Below, one piece after another: positions 24,473-38,674 of a stretch of 64,000 nt of DNA. Origin of the DNA: Anomaloglossus baeobatrachus (Eukaryota; Chordata; Amphibia; Anura; Aromobatidae); assembly GCF_048569485.1 (NCBI RefSeq), contig NW_027442244.1, positions 124,001-188,000 on the forward strand, given 5' to 3'. The notes below the pieces were generated by a model that saw only the letters and a program-made list of their open reading frames with translations, made no database searches and was not told the DNA's origin. Made by a program: the position numbers and the translations under genes. The first letter of the stretch is position 1; each line of letters opens with the position of its first letter.

Positions 24473-25862
24473 AACCAGAATTGGTTTGGGCCTCGAGTGG
24501 CACCCTGGCCTATGCCGGACACATCTTAGGGAGAGAGAGCGAGAGGGAGACAAACCCACGCCTACACAAGACATTTTGTCACCCAAGCCAACCCTTGAAA
24601 AGGCTGCTTTGCAGAGCAAAAACAAGAAGAATGGTGCGTTTTGCAGCCGCCGCCCACTGCAATGAATCTGAATAACTCCTCCTTTAGGGCGCAAGCAACT
24701 CCCCTCCCCCTTGCAGTCTTTCCAATTCACGATACAAAAAGACGGACAGGACAGGTTGCCTGACTTTCCGTCACTGCCACCCTTTGCCATCCTTACCCGT
24801 AGAAAGCCCTTTCATCATCCCCAAACCCTAATCTTTTCCCTTTCCTTCCCAGCCCCCAAACCCTGCCCTCTGTACCTTTCTCACCACCCGCTTCCCTTCT
24901 CCTGTCATCCCCCTACCACCCGGGAAAAAAAGAGATTGCCCCCTCCTTCCACTAGCCCACCCTCCCACCCAAAGAACAACTTCTTCTGCGCAGCTTGTTT
25001 TCTAGGCAGCAGCGCTATTGTGATGTCATCGGGGGGCATTGTGACAAGCCGCCAGTGTTCCGTCTCTTCATGTTGTGCACAGTTCAAACGGAAAATACAT
25101 CAACAGGCAGACTACAGAAAAGCTTACTATCAAAGGTTAGAGGGGGGCTTTCTCAGAGGGCTTTTTACAGTTTTTCTATTCCCAATTAGCCGTTTAAGTG
25201 TACTTATTGAAAGTAGTAATTCTTTCATAGGCCGCCCTTTCTTAGTATTTGACGTTCCTTATATTGCGGTATGAGGCTTTGCAGTAGGTTGCAAACATTC
25301 ATCACCCATGACTGTCCCCAATTGAGCTCAGAAGCTCAATGTCTATCATGACCTCTCTTTTAGAATGTCCAAGAGCAAGCAAACTATTCCTCCAGGAGAG
25401 GGCGCCAACAGACTACTAAAGAGATCATCATTACTCAAAGAAAACCCCAAAAACCAATGCATGATAGGAATAAACAGGTAACTTTCTTTGGAGTGGAAGC
25501 GGAGAGATCGCACCAGATGCCAATTCTAGATCTTATCACACCTGTGGTCACTGCAGCAGCAGGTGAATCCACTTTGTCCAAAAGGGATCTATTCCATTCA
25601 ATTGCAAATGATCTAGATAAGACAGAGAACTGCAGCACGGGGACATAGCCGAGTTGGTCAGGTTGAGTGGTGATGAGTTTGCTATTTGGATGAATAAAGA
25701 AAGTCAAAAGTGTGAAAGATAAAAAACAAAAGGAGGAAGTGTGAAAAGTGAATGGGCCAAATTGAGGTGCATATGAAGACGTATGCTTTCTTCCAATTCA
25801 TTAAATCGGGCTAATATGAATCAGGTGAATTGAGTTCTGCTTTTGGAAACTGGGTTAAGAAG

Positions 25863-26050
25863 GGGTGCACCGTTCCTGGAGGTACTGCAATACCAGGTCA
25901 ATGCGTGGAGTGGACAGAGCAAGCTCTTTTTCCATCTCCCTGTTCTAAAAATCCATTTAATATATGGTCCCCAGATAGGGGACGTATCAGATATTAAACT
26001 GATAAGAACAGATACTACACTTGATCTTAGCCAAAAGGCCGAGAAGCGAT
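25863..26050 (-). ncRNA. RNU2: U2 snRNA
   Basis: Complete. PSE-like element 26093-26112; 3' box 25836-25850. The upstream spacer has three changes: G-to-A at 26269, C-to-T at 26281 inside the candidate distal GC box, and C-to-T at 26858. Confidence 0.97.
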
Positions 26051-27440
26051 AACCAGAATTGGTTTGGGCCTCGAGTGGCACCCTGGCCTATGCCGGACAC
26101 ATCTTAGGGAGAGAGAGCGAGAGGGAGACAAACCCACGCCTACACAAGACATTTTGTCACCCAAGCCAACCCTTGAAAAGGCTGCTTTGCAGAGCAAAAA
26201 CAAGAAGAATGGTGCGTTTTGCAGCCGCCGCCCACTGCAATGAATCTGAATAACTCCTCCTTTAGGGCACAAGCAACTCCTCTCCCCCTTGCAGTCTTTC
26301 CAATTCACGATACAAAAAGACGGACAGGACAGGTTGCCTGACTTTCCGTCACTGCCACCCTTTGCCATCCTTACCCGTAGAAAGCCCTTTCATCATCCCC
26401 AAACCCTAATCTTTTCCCTTTCCTTCCCAGCCCCCAAACCCTGCCCTCTGTACCTTTCTCACCACCCGCTTCCCTTCTCCTGTCATCCCCCTACCACCCG
26501 GGAAAAAAAGAGATTGCCCCCTCCTTCCACTAGCCCACCCTCCCACCCAAAGAACAACTTCTTCTGCGCAGCTTGTTTTCTAGGCAGCAGCGCTATTGTG
26601 ATGTCATCGGGGGGCATTGTGACAAGCCGCCAGTGTTCCGTCTCTTCATGTTGTGCACAGTTCAAACGGAAAATACATCAACAGGCAGACTACAGAAAAG
26701 CTTACTATCAAAGGTTAGAGGGGGGCTTTCTCAGAGGGCTTTTTACAGTTTTTCTATTCCCAATTAGCCGTTTAAGTGTACTTATTGAAAGTAGTAATTC
26801 TTTCATAGGCCGCCCTTTCTTAGTATTTGACGTTCCTTATATTGCGGTATGAGGCTTTGCAGTAGGTTGCAAACATTCATCACCCATGACTGTCCCCAAT
26901 TGAGCTCAGAAGCTCAATGTCTATCATGACCTCTCTTTTAGAATGTCCAAGAGCAAGCAAACTATTCCTCCAGGAGAGGGCGCCAACAGACTACTAAAGA
27001 GATCATCATTACTCAAAGAAAACCCCAAAAACCAATGCATGATAGGAATAAACAGGTAACTTTCTTTGGAGTGGAAGCGGAGAGATCGCACCAGATGCCA
27101 ATTCTAGATCTTATCACACCTGTGGTCACTGCAGCAGCAGGTGAATCCACTTTGTCCAAAAGGGATCTATTCCATTCAATTGCAAATGATCTAGATAAGA
27201 CAGAGAACTGCAGCACGGGGACATAGCCGAGTTGGTCAGGTTGAGTGGTGATGAGTTTGCTATTTGGATGAATAAAGAAAGTCAAAAGTGTGAAAGATAA
27301 AAAACAAAAGGAGGAAGTGTGAAAAGTGAATGGGCCAAATTGAGGTGCATATGAAGACGTATGCTTTCTTCCAATTCATTAAATCGGGCTAATATGAATC
27401 AGGTGAATTGAGTTCTGCTTTTGGAAACTGGGTTAAGAAG

Positions 27441-27628
27441 GGGTGCACCGTTCCTGGAGGTACTGCAATACCAGGTCAATGCGTGGAGTGGACAGAGCAA
27501 GCTCTTTTTCCATCTCCCTGTTCTAAAAATCCATTTAATATATGGTCCCCAGATAGGGGACGTATCAGATATTAAACTGATAAGAACAGATACTACACTT
27601 GATCTTAGCCAAAAGGCCGAGAAGCGAT
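27441..27628 (-). ncRNA. RNU2: U2 snRNA
   Basis: Complete. PSE-like element 27671-27690; 3' box 27414-27428. Its own spacer lacks the G-to-A variant found in the units on either side (26269, 29425). Confidence 0.97.
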
Positions 27629-29018
27629 AACCAGAATTGGTTTGGGCCTCGAGTGGCACCCTGGCCTATGCCGGACACATCTTAGGGAGAGAGAGCGAGA
27701 GGGAGACAAACCCACGCCTACACAAGACATTTTGTCACCCAAGCCAACCCTTGAAAAGGCTGCTTTGCAGAGCAAAAACAAGAAGAATGGTGCGTTTTGC
27801 AGCCGCCGCCCACTGCAATGAATCTGAATAACTCCTCCTTTAGGGCGCAAGCAACTCCCCTCCCCCTTGCAGTCTTTCCAATTCACGATACAAAAAGACG
27901 GACAGGACAGGTTGCCTGACTTTCCGTCACTGCCACCCTTTGCCATCCTTACCCGTAGAAAGCCCTTTCATCATCCCCAAACCCTAATCTTTTCCCTTTC
28001 CTTCCCAGCCCCCAAACCCTGCCCTCTGTACCTTTCTCACCACCCGCTTCCCTTCTCCTGTCATCCCCCTACCACCCGGGAAAAAAAGAGATTGCCCCCT
28101 CCTTCCACTAGCCCACCCTCCCACCCAAAGAACAACTTCTTCTGCGCAGCTTGTTTTCTAGGCAGCAGCGCTATTGTGATGTCATCGGGGGGCATTGTGA
28201 CAAGCCGCCAGTGTTCCGTCTCTTCATGTTGTGCACAGTTCAAACGGAAAATACATCAACAGGCAGACTACAGAAAAGCTTACTATCAAAGGTTAGAGGG
28301 GGGCTTTCTCAGAGGGCTTTTTACAGTTTTTCTATTCCCAATTAGCCGTTTAAGTGTACTTATTGAAAGTAGTAATTCTTTCATAGGCCGCCCTTTCTTA
28401 GTATTTGACGTTCCTTATATTGCGGTATGAGGCTTCGCAGTAGGTTGCAAACATTCATCACCCATGACTGTCCCCAATTGAGCTCAGAAGCTCAATGTCT
28501 ATCATGACCTCTCTTTTAGAATGTCCAAGAGCAAGCAAACTATTCCTCCAGGAGAGGGCGCCAACAGACTACTAAAGAGATCATCATTACTCAAAGAAAA
28601 CCCCAAAAACCAATGCATGATAGGAATAAACAGGTAACTTTCTTTGGAGTGGAAGCGGAGAGATCGCACCAGATGCCAATTCTAGATCTTATCACACCTG
28701 TGGTCACTGCAGCAGCAGGTGAATCCACTTTGTCCAAAAGGGATCTATTCCATTCAATTGCAAATGATCTAGATAAGACAGAGAACTGCAGCACGGGGAC
28801 ATAGCCGAGTTGGTCAGGTTGAGTGGTGATGAGTTTGCTATTTGGATGAATAAAGAAAGTCAAAAGTGTGAAAGATAAAAAACAAAAGGAGGAAGTGTGA
28901 AAAGTGAATGGGCCAAATTGAGGTGCATATGAAGACGTATGCTTTCTTCCAATTCATTAAATCGGGCTAATATGAATCAGGTGAATTGAGTTCTGCTTTT
29001 GGAAACTGGGTTAAGAAG

Positions 29019-29206
29019 GGGTGCACCGTTCCTGGAGGTACTGCAATACCAGGTCAATGCGTGGAGTGGACAGAGCAAGCTCTTTTTCCATCTCCCTGTT
29101 CTAAAAATCCATTTAATATATGGTCCCCAGATAGGGGACGTATCAGATATTAAACTGATAAGAACAGATACTACACTTGATCTTAGCCAAAAGGCCGAGA
29201 AGCGAT
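29019..29206 (-). ncRNA. RNU2: U2 snRNA
   Basis: Complete. PSE-like element 29249-29268; 3' box 28992-29006. The upstream spacer has G-to-A at 29425, the same site as 26269 two units away. Confidence 0.97.
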
Positions 29207-30596
29207 AACCAGAATTGGTTTGGGCCTCGAGTGGCACCCTGGCCTATGCCGGACACATCTTAGGGAGAGAGAGCGAGAGGGAGACAAACCCACGCCTACA
29301 CAAGACATTTTGTCACCCAAGCCAACCCTTGAAAAGGCTGCTTTGCAGAGCAAAAACAAGAAGAATGGTGCGTTTTGCAGCCGCCGCCCACTGCAATGAA
29401 TCTGAATAACTCCTCCTTTAGGGCACAAGCAACTCCCCTCCCCCTTGCAGTCTTTCCAATTCACGATACAAAAAGACGGACAGGACAGGTTGCCTGACTT
29501 TCCGTCACTGCCACCCTTTGCCATCCTTACCCGTAGAAAGCCCTTTCATCATCCCCAAACCCTAATCTTTTCCCTTTCCTTCCCAGCCCCCAAACCCTGC
29601 CCTCTGTACCTTTCTCACCACCCGCTTCCCTTCTCCTGTCATCCCCCTACCACCCGGGAAAAAAAGAGATTGCCCCCTCCTTCCACTAGCCCACCCTCCC
29701 ACCCAAAGAACAACTTCTTCTGCGCAGCTTGTTTTCTAGGCAGCAGCGCTATTGTGATGTCATCGGGGGGCATTGTGACAAGCCGCCAGTGTTCCGTCTC
29801 TTCATGTTGTGCACAGTTCAAACGGAAAATACATCAACAGGCAGACTACAGAAAAGCTTACTATCAAAGGTTAGAGGGGGGCTTTCTCAGAGGGCTTTTT
29901 ACAGTTTTTCTATTCCCAATTAGCCGTTTAAGTGTACTTATTGAAAGTAGTAATTCTTTCATAGGCCGCCCTTTCTTAGTATTTGACGTTCCTTATATTG
30001 CGGTATGAGGCTTCGCAGTAGGTTGCAAACATTCATCACCCATGACTGTCCCCAATTGAGCTCAGAAGCTCAATGTCTATCATGACCTCTCTTTTAGAAT
30101 GTCCAAGAGCAAGCAAACTATTCCTCCAGGAGAGGGCGCCAACAGACTACTAAAGAGATCATCATTACTCAAAGAAAACCCCAAAAACCAATGCATGATA
30201 GGAATAAACAGGTAACTTTCTTTGGAGTGGAAGCGGAGAGATCGCACCAGATGCCAATTCTAGATCTTATCACACCTGTGGTCACTGCAGCAGCAGGTGA
30301 ATCCACTTTGTCCAAAAGGGATCTATTCCATTCAATTGCAAATGATCTAGATAAGACAGAGAACTGCAGCACGGGGACATAGCCGAGTTGGTCAGGTTGA
30401 GTGGTGATGAGTTTGCTATTTGGATGAATAAAGAAAGTCAAAAGTGTGAAAGATAAAAAACAAAAGGAGGAAGTGTGAAAAGTGAATGGGCCAAATTGAG
30501 GTGCATATGAAGACGTATGCTTTCTTCCAATTCATTAAATCGGGCTAATATGAATCAGGTGAATTGAGTTCTGCTTTTGGAAACTGGGTTAAGAAG

Positions 30597-30784
30597 GGGT
30601 GCACCGTTCCTGGAGGTACTGCAATACCAGGTCAATGCGTGGAGTGGACAGAGCAAGCTCTTTTTCCATCTCCCTGTTCTAAAAATCCATTTAATATATG
30701 GTCCCCAGATAGGGGACGTATCAGATATTAAACTGATAAGAACAGATACTACACTTGATCTTAGCCAAAAGGCCGAGAAGCGAT
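30597..30784 (-). ncRNA. RNU2: U2 snRNA
   Basis: Complete. PSE-like element 30827-30846; 3' box 30570-30584. Confidence 0.97.
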
Positions 30785-32174
30785 AACCAGAATTGGTTTG
30801 GGCCTCGAGTGGCACCCTGGCCTATGCCGGACACATCTTAGGGAGAGAGAGCGAGAGGGAGACAAACCCACGCCTACACAAGACATTTTGTCACCCAAGC
30901 CAACCCTTGAAAAGGCTGCTTTGCAGAGCAAAAACAAGAAGAATGGTGCGTTTTGCAGCCGCCGCCCACTGCAATGAATCTGAATAACTCCTCCTTTAGG
31001 GCGCAAGCAACTCCCCTCCCCCTTGCAGTCTTTCCAATTCACGATACAAAAAGACGGACAGGACAGGTTGCCTGACTTTCCGTCACTGCCACCCTTTGCC
31101 ATCCTTACCCGTAGAAAGCCCTTTCATCATCCCCAAACCCTAATCTTTTCCCTTTCCTTCCCAGCCCCCAAACCCTGCCCTCTGTACCTTTCTCACCACC
31201 CGCTTCCCTTCTCCTGTCATCCCCCTACCACCCGGGAAAAAAAGAGATTGCCCCCTCCTTCCACTAGCCCACCCTCCCACCCAAAGAACAACTTCTTCTG
31301 CGCAGCTTGTTTTCTAGGCAGCAGCGCTATTGTGATGTCATCGGGGGGCATTGTGACAAGCCGCCAGTGTTCCGTCTCTTCATGTTGTGCACAGTTCAAA
31401 CGGAAAATACATCAACAGGCAGACTACAGAAAAGCTTACTATCAAAGGTTAGAGGGGGGCTTTCTCAGAGGGCTTTTTACAGTTTTTCTATTCCCAATTA
31501 GCCGTTTAAGTGTACTTATTGAAAGTAGTAATTCTTTCATAGGCCGCCCTTTCTTAGTATTTGACGTTCCTTATATTGCGGTATGAGGCTTCGCAGTAGG
31601 TTGCAAACATTCATCACCCATGACTGTCCCCAATTGAGCTCAGAAGCTCAATGTCTATCATGACCTCTCTTTTAGAATGTCCAAGAGCAAGCAAACTATT
31701 CCTCCAGGAGAGGGCGCCAACAGACTACTAAAGAGATCATCATTACTCAAAGAAAACCCCAAAAACCAATGCATGATAGGAATAAACAGGTAACTTTCTT
31801 TGGAGTGGAAGCGGAGAGATCGCACCAGATGCCAATTCTAGATCTTATCACACCTGTGGTCACTGCAGCAGCAGGTGAATCCACTTTGTCCAAAAGGGAT
31901 CTATTCCATTCAATTGCAAATGATCTAGATAAGACAGAGAACTGCAGCACGGGGACATAGCCGAGTTGGTCAGGTTGAGTGGTGATGAGTTTGCTATTTG
32001 GATGAATAAAGAAAGTCAAAAGTGTGAAAGATAAAAAACAAAAGGAGGAAGTGTGAAAAGTGAATGGGCCAAATTGAGGTGCATATGAAGACGTATGCTT
32101 TCTTCCAATTCATTAAATCGGGCTAATATGAATCAGGTGAATTGAGTTCTGCTTTTGGAAACTGGGTTAAGAAG

Positions 32175-32362
32175 GGGTGCACCGTTCCTGGAGGTACTGC
32201 AATACCAGGTCAATGCGTGGAGTGGACAGAGCAAGCTCTTTTTCCATCTCCCTGTTCTAAAAATCCATTTAATATATGGTCCCCAGATAGGGGACGTATC
32301 AGATATTAAACTGATAAGAACAGATACTACACTTGATCTTAGCCAAAAGGCCGAGAAGCGAT
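32175..32362 (-). ncRNA. RNU2: U2 snRNA
   Basis: Complete. PSE-like element 32405-32424; 3' box 32148-32162. The upstream spacer has C-to-G at 32571, about -209. Confidence 0.97.
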
Positions 32363-33752
32363 AACCAGAATTGGTTTGGGCCTCGAGTGGCACCCTGGCC
32401 TATGCCGGACACATCTTAGGGAGAGAGAGCGAGAGGGAGACAAACCCACGCCTACACAAGACATTTTGTCACCCAAGCCAACCCTTGAAAAGGCTGCTTT
32501 GCAGAGCAAAAACAAGAAGAATGGTGCGTTTTGCAGCCGCCGCCCACTGCAATGAATCTGAATAACTCCTGCTTTAGGGCGCAAGCAACTCCCCTCCCCC
32601 TTGCAGTCTTTCCAATTCACGATACAAAAAGACGGACAGGACAGGTTGCCTGACTTTCCGTCACTGCCACCCTTTGCCATCCTTACCCGTAGAAAGCCCT
32701 TTCATCATCCCCAAACCCTAATCTTTTCCCTTTCCTTCCCAGCCCCCAAACCCTGCCCTCTGTACCTTTCTCACCACCCGCTTCCCTTCTCCTGTCATCC
32801 CCCTACCACCCGGGAAAAAAAGAGATTGCCCCCTCCTTCCACTAGCCCACCCTCCCACCCAAAGAACAACTTCTTCTGCGCAGCTTGTTTTCTAGGCAGC
32901 AGCGCTATTGTGATGTCATCGGGGGGCATTGTGACAAGCCGCCAGTGTTCCGTCTCTTCATGTTGTGCACAGTTCAAACGGAAAATACATCAACAGGCAG
33001 ACTACAGAAAAGCTTACTATCAAAGGTTAGAGGGGGGCTTTCTCAGAGGGCTTTTTACAGTTTTTCTATTCCCAATTAGCCGTTTAAGTGTACTTATTGA
33101 AAGTAGTAATTCTTTCATAGGCCGCCCTTTCTTAGTATTTGACGTTCCTTATATTGCGGTATGAGGCTTCGCAGTAGGTTGCAAACATTCATCACCCATG
33201 ACTGTCCCCAATTGAGCTCAGAAGCTCAATGTCTATCATGACCTCTCTTTTAGAATGTCCAAGAGCAAGCAAACTATTCCTCCAGGAGAGGGCGCCAACA
33301 GACTACTAAAGAGATCATCATTACTCAAAGAAAACCCCAAAAACCAATGCATGATAGGAATAAACAGGTAACTTTCTTTGGAGTGGAAGCGGAGAGATCG
33401 CACCAGATGCCAATTCTAGATCTTATCACACCTGTGGTCACTGCAGCAGCAGGTGAATCCACTTTGTCCAAAAGGGATCTATTCCATTCAATTGCAAATG
33501 ATCTAGATAAGACAGAGAACTGCAGCACGGGGACATAGCCGAGTTGGTCAGGTTGAGTGGTGATGAGTTTGCTATTTGGATGAATAAAGAAAGTCAAAAG
33601 TGTGAAAGATAAAAAACAAAAGGAGGAAGTGTGAAAAGTGAATGGGCCAAATTGAGGTGCATATGAAGACGTATGCTTTCTTCCAATTCATTAAATCGGG
33701 CTAATATGAATCAGGTGAATTGAGTTCTGCTTTTGGAAACTGGGTTAAGAAG

Positions 33753-33940
33753 GGGTGCACCGTTCCTGGAGGTACTGCAATACCAGGTCAATGCGTGGAG
33801 TGGACAGAGCAAGCTCTTTTTCCATCTCCCTGTTCTAAAAATCCATTTAATATATGGTCCCCAGATAGGGGACGTATCAGATATTAAACTGATAAGAACA
33901 GATACTACACTTGATCTTAGCCAAAAGGCCGAGAAGCGAT
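33753..33940 (-). ncRNA. RNU2: U2 snRNA
   Basis: Complete. PSE-like element 33983-34002; 3' box 33726-33740. Confidence 0.97.
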
Positions 33941-35330
33941 AACCAGAATTGGTTTGGGCCTCGAGTGGCACCCTGGCCTATGCCGGACACATCTTAGGGA
34001 GAGAGAGCGAGAGGGAGACAAACCCACGCCTACACAAGACATTTTGTCACCCAAGCCAACCCTTGAAAAGGCTGCTTTGCAGAGCAAAAACAAGAAGAAT
34101 GGTGCGTTTTGCAGCCGCCGCCCACTGCAATGAATCTGAATAACTCCTCCTTTAGGGCGCAAGCAACTCCCCTCCCCCTTGCAGTCTTTCCAATTCACGA
34201 TACAAAAAGACGGACAGGACAGGTTGCCTGACTTTCCGTCACTGCCACCCTTTGCCATCCTTACCCGTAGAAAGCCCTTTCATCATCCCCAAACCCTAAT
34301 CTTTTCCCTTTCCTTCCCAGCCCCCAAACCCTGCCCTCTGTACCTTTCTCACCACCCGCTTCCCTTCTCCTGTCATCCCCCTACCACCCGGGAAAAAAAG
34401 AGATTGCCCCCTCCTTCCACTAGCCCACCCTCCCACCCAAAGAACAACTTCTTCTGCGCAGCTTGTTTTCTAGGCAGCAGCGCTATTGTGATGTCATCGG
34501 GGGGCATTGTGACAAGCCGCCAGTGTTCCGTCTCTTCATGTTGTGCACAGTTCAAACGGAAAATACATCAACAGGCAGACTACAGAAAAGCTTACTATCA
34601 AAGGTTAGAGGGGGGCTTTCTCAGAGGGCTTTTTACAGTTTTTCTATTCCCAATTAGCCGTTTAAGTGTACTTATTGAAAGTAGTAATTCTTTCATAGGC
34701 CGCCCTTTCTTAGTATTTGACGTTCCTTATATTGCGGTATGAGGCTTCGCAGTAGGTTGCAAACATTCATCACCCATGACTGTCCCCAATTGAGCTCAGA
34801 AGCTCAATGTCTATCATGACCTCTCTTTTAGAATGTCCAAGAGCAAGCAAACTATTCCTCCAGGAGAGGGCGCCAACAGACTACTAAAGAGATCATCATT
34901 ACTCAAAGAAAACCCCAAAAACCAATGCATGATAGGAATAAACAGGTAACTTTCTTTGGAGTGGAAGCGGAGAGATCGCACCAGATGCCAATTCTAGATC
35001 TTATCACACCTGTGGTCACTGCAGCAGCAGGTGAATCCACTTTGTCCAAAAGGGATCTATTCCATTCAATTGCAAATGATCTAGATAAGACAGAGAACTG
35101 CAGCACGGGGACATAGCCGAGTTGGTCAGGTTGAGTGGTGATGAGTTTGCTATTTGGATGAATAAAGAAAGTCAAAAGTGTGAAAGATAAAAAACAAAAG
35201 GAGGAAGTGTGAAAAGTGAATGGGCCAAATTGAGGTGCATATGAAGACGTATGCTTTCTTCCAATTCATTAAATCGGGCTAATATGAATCAGGTGAATTG
35301 AGTTCTGCTTTTGGAAACTGGGTTAAGAAG

Positions 35331-35518
35331 GGGTGCACCGTTCCTGGAGGTACTGCAATACCAGGTCAATGCGTGGAGTGGACAGAGCAAGCTCTTTTTC
35401 CATCTCCCTGTTCTAAAAATCCATTTAATATATGGTCCCCAGATAGGGGACGTATCAGATATTAAACTGATAAGAACAGATACTACACTTGATCTTAGCC
35501 AAAAGGCCGAGAAGCGAT
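35331..35518 (-). ncRNA. RNU2: U2 snRNA
   Basis: Complete. PSE-like element 35561-35580; 3' box 35304-35318. Confidence 0.97.
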
Positions 35519-36908
35519 AACCAGAATTGGTTTGGGCCTCGAGTGGCACCCTGGCCTATGCCGGACACATCTTAGGGAGAGAGAGCGAGAGGGAGACAAA
35601 CCCACGCCTACACAAGACATTTTGTCACCCAAGCCAACCCTTGAAAAGGCTGCTTTGCAGAGCAAAAACAAGAAGAATGGTGCGTTTTGCAGCCGCCGCC
35701 CACTGCAATGAATCTGAATAACTCCTCCTTTAGGGCGCAAGCAACTCCCCTCCCCCTTGCAGTCTTTCCAATTCACGATACAAAAAGACGGACAGGACAG
35801 GTTGCCTGACTTTCCGTCACTGCCACCCTTTGCCATCCTTACCCGTAGAAAGCCCTTTCATCATCCCCAAACCCTAATCTTTTCCCTTTCCTTCCCAGCC
35901 CCCAAACCCTGCCCTCTGTACCTTTCTCACCACCCGCTTCCCTTCTCCTGTCATCCCCCTACCACCCGGGAAAAAAAGAGATTGCCCCCTCCTTCCACTA
36001 GCCCACCCTCCCACCCAAAGAACAACTTCTTCTGCGCAGCTTGTTTTCTAGGCAGCAGCGCTATTGTGATGTCATCGGGGGGCATTGTGACAAGCCGCCA
36101 GTGTTCCGTCTCTTCATGTTGTGCACAGTTCAAACGGAAAATACATCAACAGGCAGACTACAGAAAAGCTTACTATCAAAGGTTAGAGGGGGGCTTTCTC
36201 AGAGGGCTTTTTACAGTTTTTCTATTCCCAATTAGCCGTTTAAGTGTACTTATTGAAAGTAGTAATTCTTTCATAGGCCGCCCTTTCTTAGTATTTGACG
36301 TTCCTTATATTGCGGTATGAGGCTTCGCAGTAGGTTGCAAACATTCATCACCCATGACTGTCCCCAATTGAGCTCAGAAGCTCAATGTCTATCATGACCT
36401 CTCTTTTAGAATGTCCAAGAGCAAGCAAACTATTCCTCCAGGAGAGGGCGCCAACAGACTACTAAAGAGATCATCATTACTCAAAGAAAACCCCAAAAAC
36501 CAATGCATGATAGGAATAAACAGGTAACTTTCTTTGGAGTGGAAGCGGAGAGATCGCACCAGATGCCAATTCTAGATCTTATCACACCTGTGGTCACTGC
36601 AGCAGCAGGTGAATCCACTTTGTCCAAAAGGGATCTATTCCATTCAATTGCAAATGATCTAGATAAGACAGAGAACTGCAGCACGGGGACATAGCCGAGT
36701 TGGTCAGGTTGAGTGGTGATGAGTTTGCTATTTGGATGAATAAAGAAAGTCAAAAGTGTGAAAGATAAAAAACAAAAGGAGGAAGTGTGAAAAGTGAATG
36801 GGCCAAATTGAGGTGCATATGAAGACGTATGCTTTCTTCCAATTCATTAAATCGGGCTAATATGAATCAGGTGAATTGAGTTCTGCTTTTGGAAACTGGG
36901 TTAAGAAG

Positions 36909-37096
36909 GGGTGCACCGTTCCTGGAGGTACTGCAATACCAGGTCAATGCGTGGAGTGGACAGAGCAAGCTCTTTTTCCATCTCCCTGTTCTAAAAATCC
37001 ATTTAATATATGGTCCCCAGATAGGGGACGTATCAGATATTAAACTGATAAGAACAGATACTACACTTGATCTTAGCCAAAAGGCCGAGAAGCGAT
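36909..37096 (-). ncRNA. RNU2: U2 snRNA
   Basis: Complete. PSE-like element 37139-37158; 3' box 36882-36896. Confidence 0.97.
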
Positions 37097-38486
37097 AACC
37101 AGAATTGGTTTGGGCCTCGAGTGGCACCCTGGCCTATGCCGGACACATCTTAGGGAGAGAGAGCGAGAGGGAGACAAACCCACGCCTACACAAGACATTT
37201 TGTCACCCAAGCCAACCCTTGAAAAGGCTGCTTTGCAGAGCAAAAACAAGAAGAATGGTGCGTTTTGCAGCCGCCGCCCACTGCAATGAATCTGAATAAC
37301 TCCTCCTTTAGGGCGCAAGCAACTCCCCTCCCCCTTGCAGTCTTTCCAATTCACGATACAAAAAGACGGACAGGACAGGTTGCCTGACTTTCCGTCACTG
37401 CCACCCTTTGCCATCCTTACCCGTAGAAAGCCCTTTCATCATCCCCAAACCCTAATCTTTTCCCTTTCCTTCCCAGCCCCCAAACCCTGCCCTCTGTACC
37501 TTTCTCACCACCCGCTTCCCTTCTCCTGTCATCCCCCTACCACCCGGGAAAAAAAGAGATTGCCCCCTCCTTCCACTAGCCCACCCTCCCACCCAAAGAA
37601 CAACTTCTTCTGCGCAGCTTGTTTTCTAGGCAGCAGCGCTATTGTGATGTCATCGGGGGGCATTGTGACAAGCCGCCAGTGTTCCGTCTCTTCATGTTGT
37701 GCACAGTTCAAACGGAAAATACATCAACAGGCAGACTACAGAAAAGCTTACTATCAAAGGTTAGAGGGGGGCTTTCTCAGAGGGCTTTTTACAGTTTTTC
37801 TATTCCCAATTAGCCGTTTAAGTGTACTTATTGAAAGTAGTAATTCTTTCATAGGCCGCCCTTTCTTAGTATTTGACGTTCCTTATATTGCGGTATGAGG
37901 CTTCGCAGTAGGTTGCAAACATTCATCACCCATGACTGTCCCCAATTGAGCTCAGAAGCTCAATGTCTATCATGACCTCTCTTTTAGAATGTCCAAGAGC
38001 AAGCAAACTATTCCTCCAGGAGAGGGCGCCAACAGACTACTAAAGAGATCATCATTACTCAAAGAAAACCCCAAAAACCAATGCATGATAGGAATAAACA
38101 GGTAACTTTCTTTGGAGTGGAAGCGGAGAGATCGCACCAGATGCCAATTCTAGATCTTATCACACCTGTGGTCACTGCAGCAGCAGGTGAATCCACTTTG
38201 TCCAAAAGGGATCTATTCCATTCAATTGCAAATGATCTAGATAAGACAGAGAACTGCAGCACGGGGACATAGCCGAGTTGGTCAGGTTGAGTGGTGATGA
38301 GTTTGCTATTTGGATGAATAAAGAAAGTCAAAAGTGTGAAAGATAAAAAACAAAAGGAGGAAGTGTGAAAAGTGAATGGGCCAAATTGAGGTGCATATGA
38401 AGACGTATGCTTTCTTCCAATTCATTAAATCGGGCTAATATGAATCAGGTGAATTGAGTTCTGCTTTTGGAAACTGGGTTAAGAAG

Positions 38487-38674
38487 GGGTGCACCGTTCC
38501 TGGAGGTACTGCAATACCAGGTCAATGCGTGGAGTGGACAGAGCAAGCTCTTTTTCCATCTCCCTGTTCTAAAAATCCATTTAATATATGGTCCCCAGAT
38601 AGGGGACGTATCAGATATTAAACTGATTAGAACAGATACTACACTTGATCTTAGCCAAAAGGCCGAGAAGCGAT
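38487..38674 (-). ncRNA. RNU2: U2 snRNA with a change at nucleotide 47
   Basis: Complete in length; U47 is A (plus-strand T at 38628), just 5' of stem IIa and close to the branch-interacting stem-loop. PSE-like element 38717-38736; 3' box 38460-38474. The upstream spacer has G-to-C at 39712. Confidence 0.94.
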
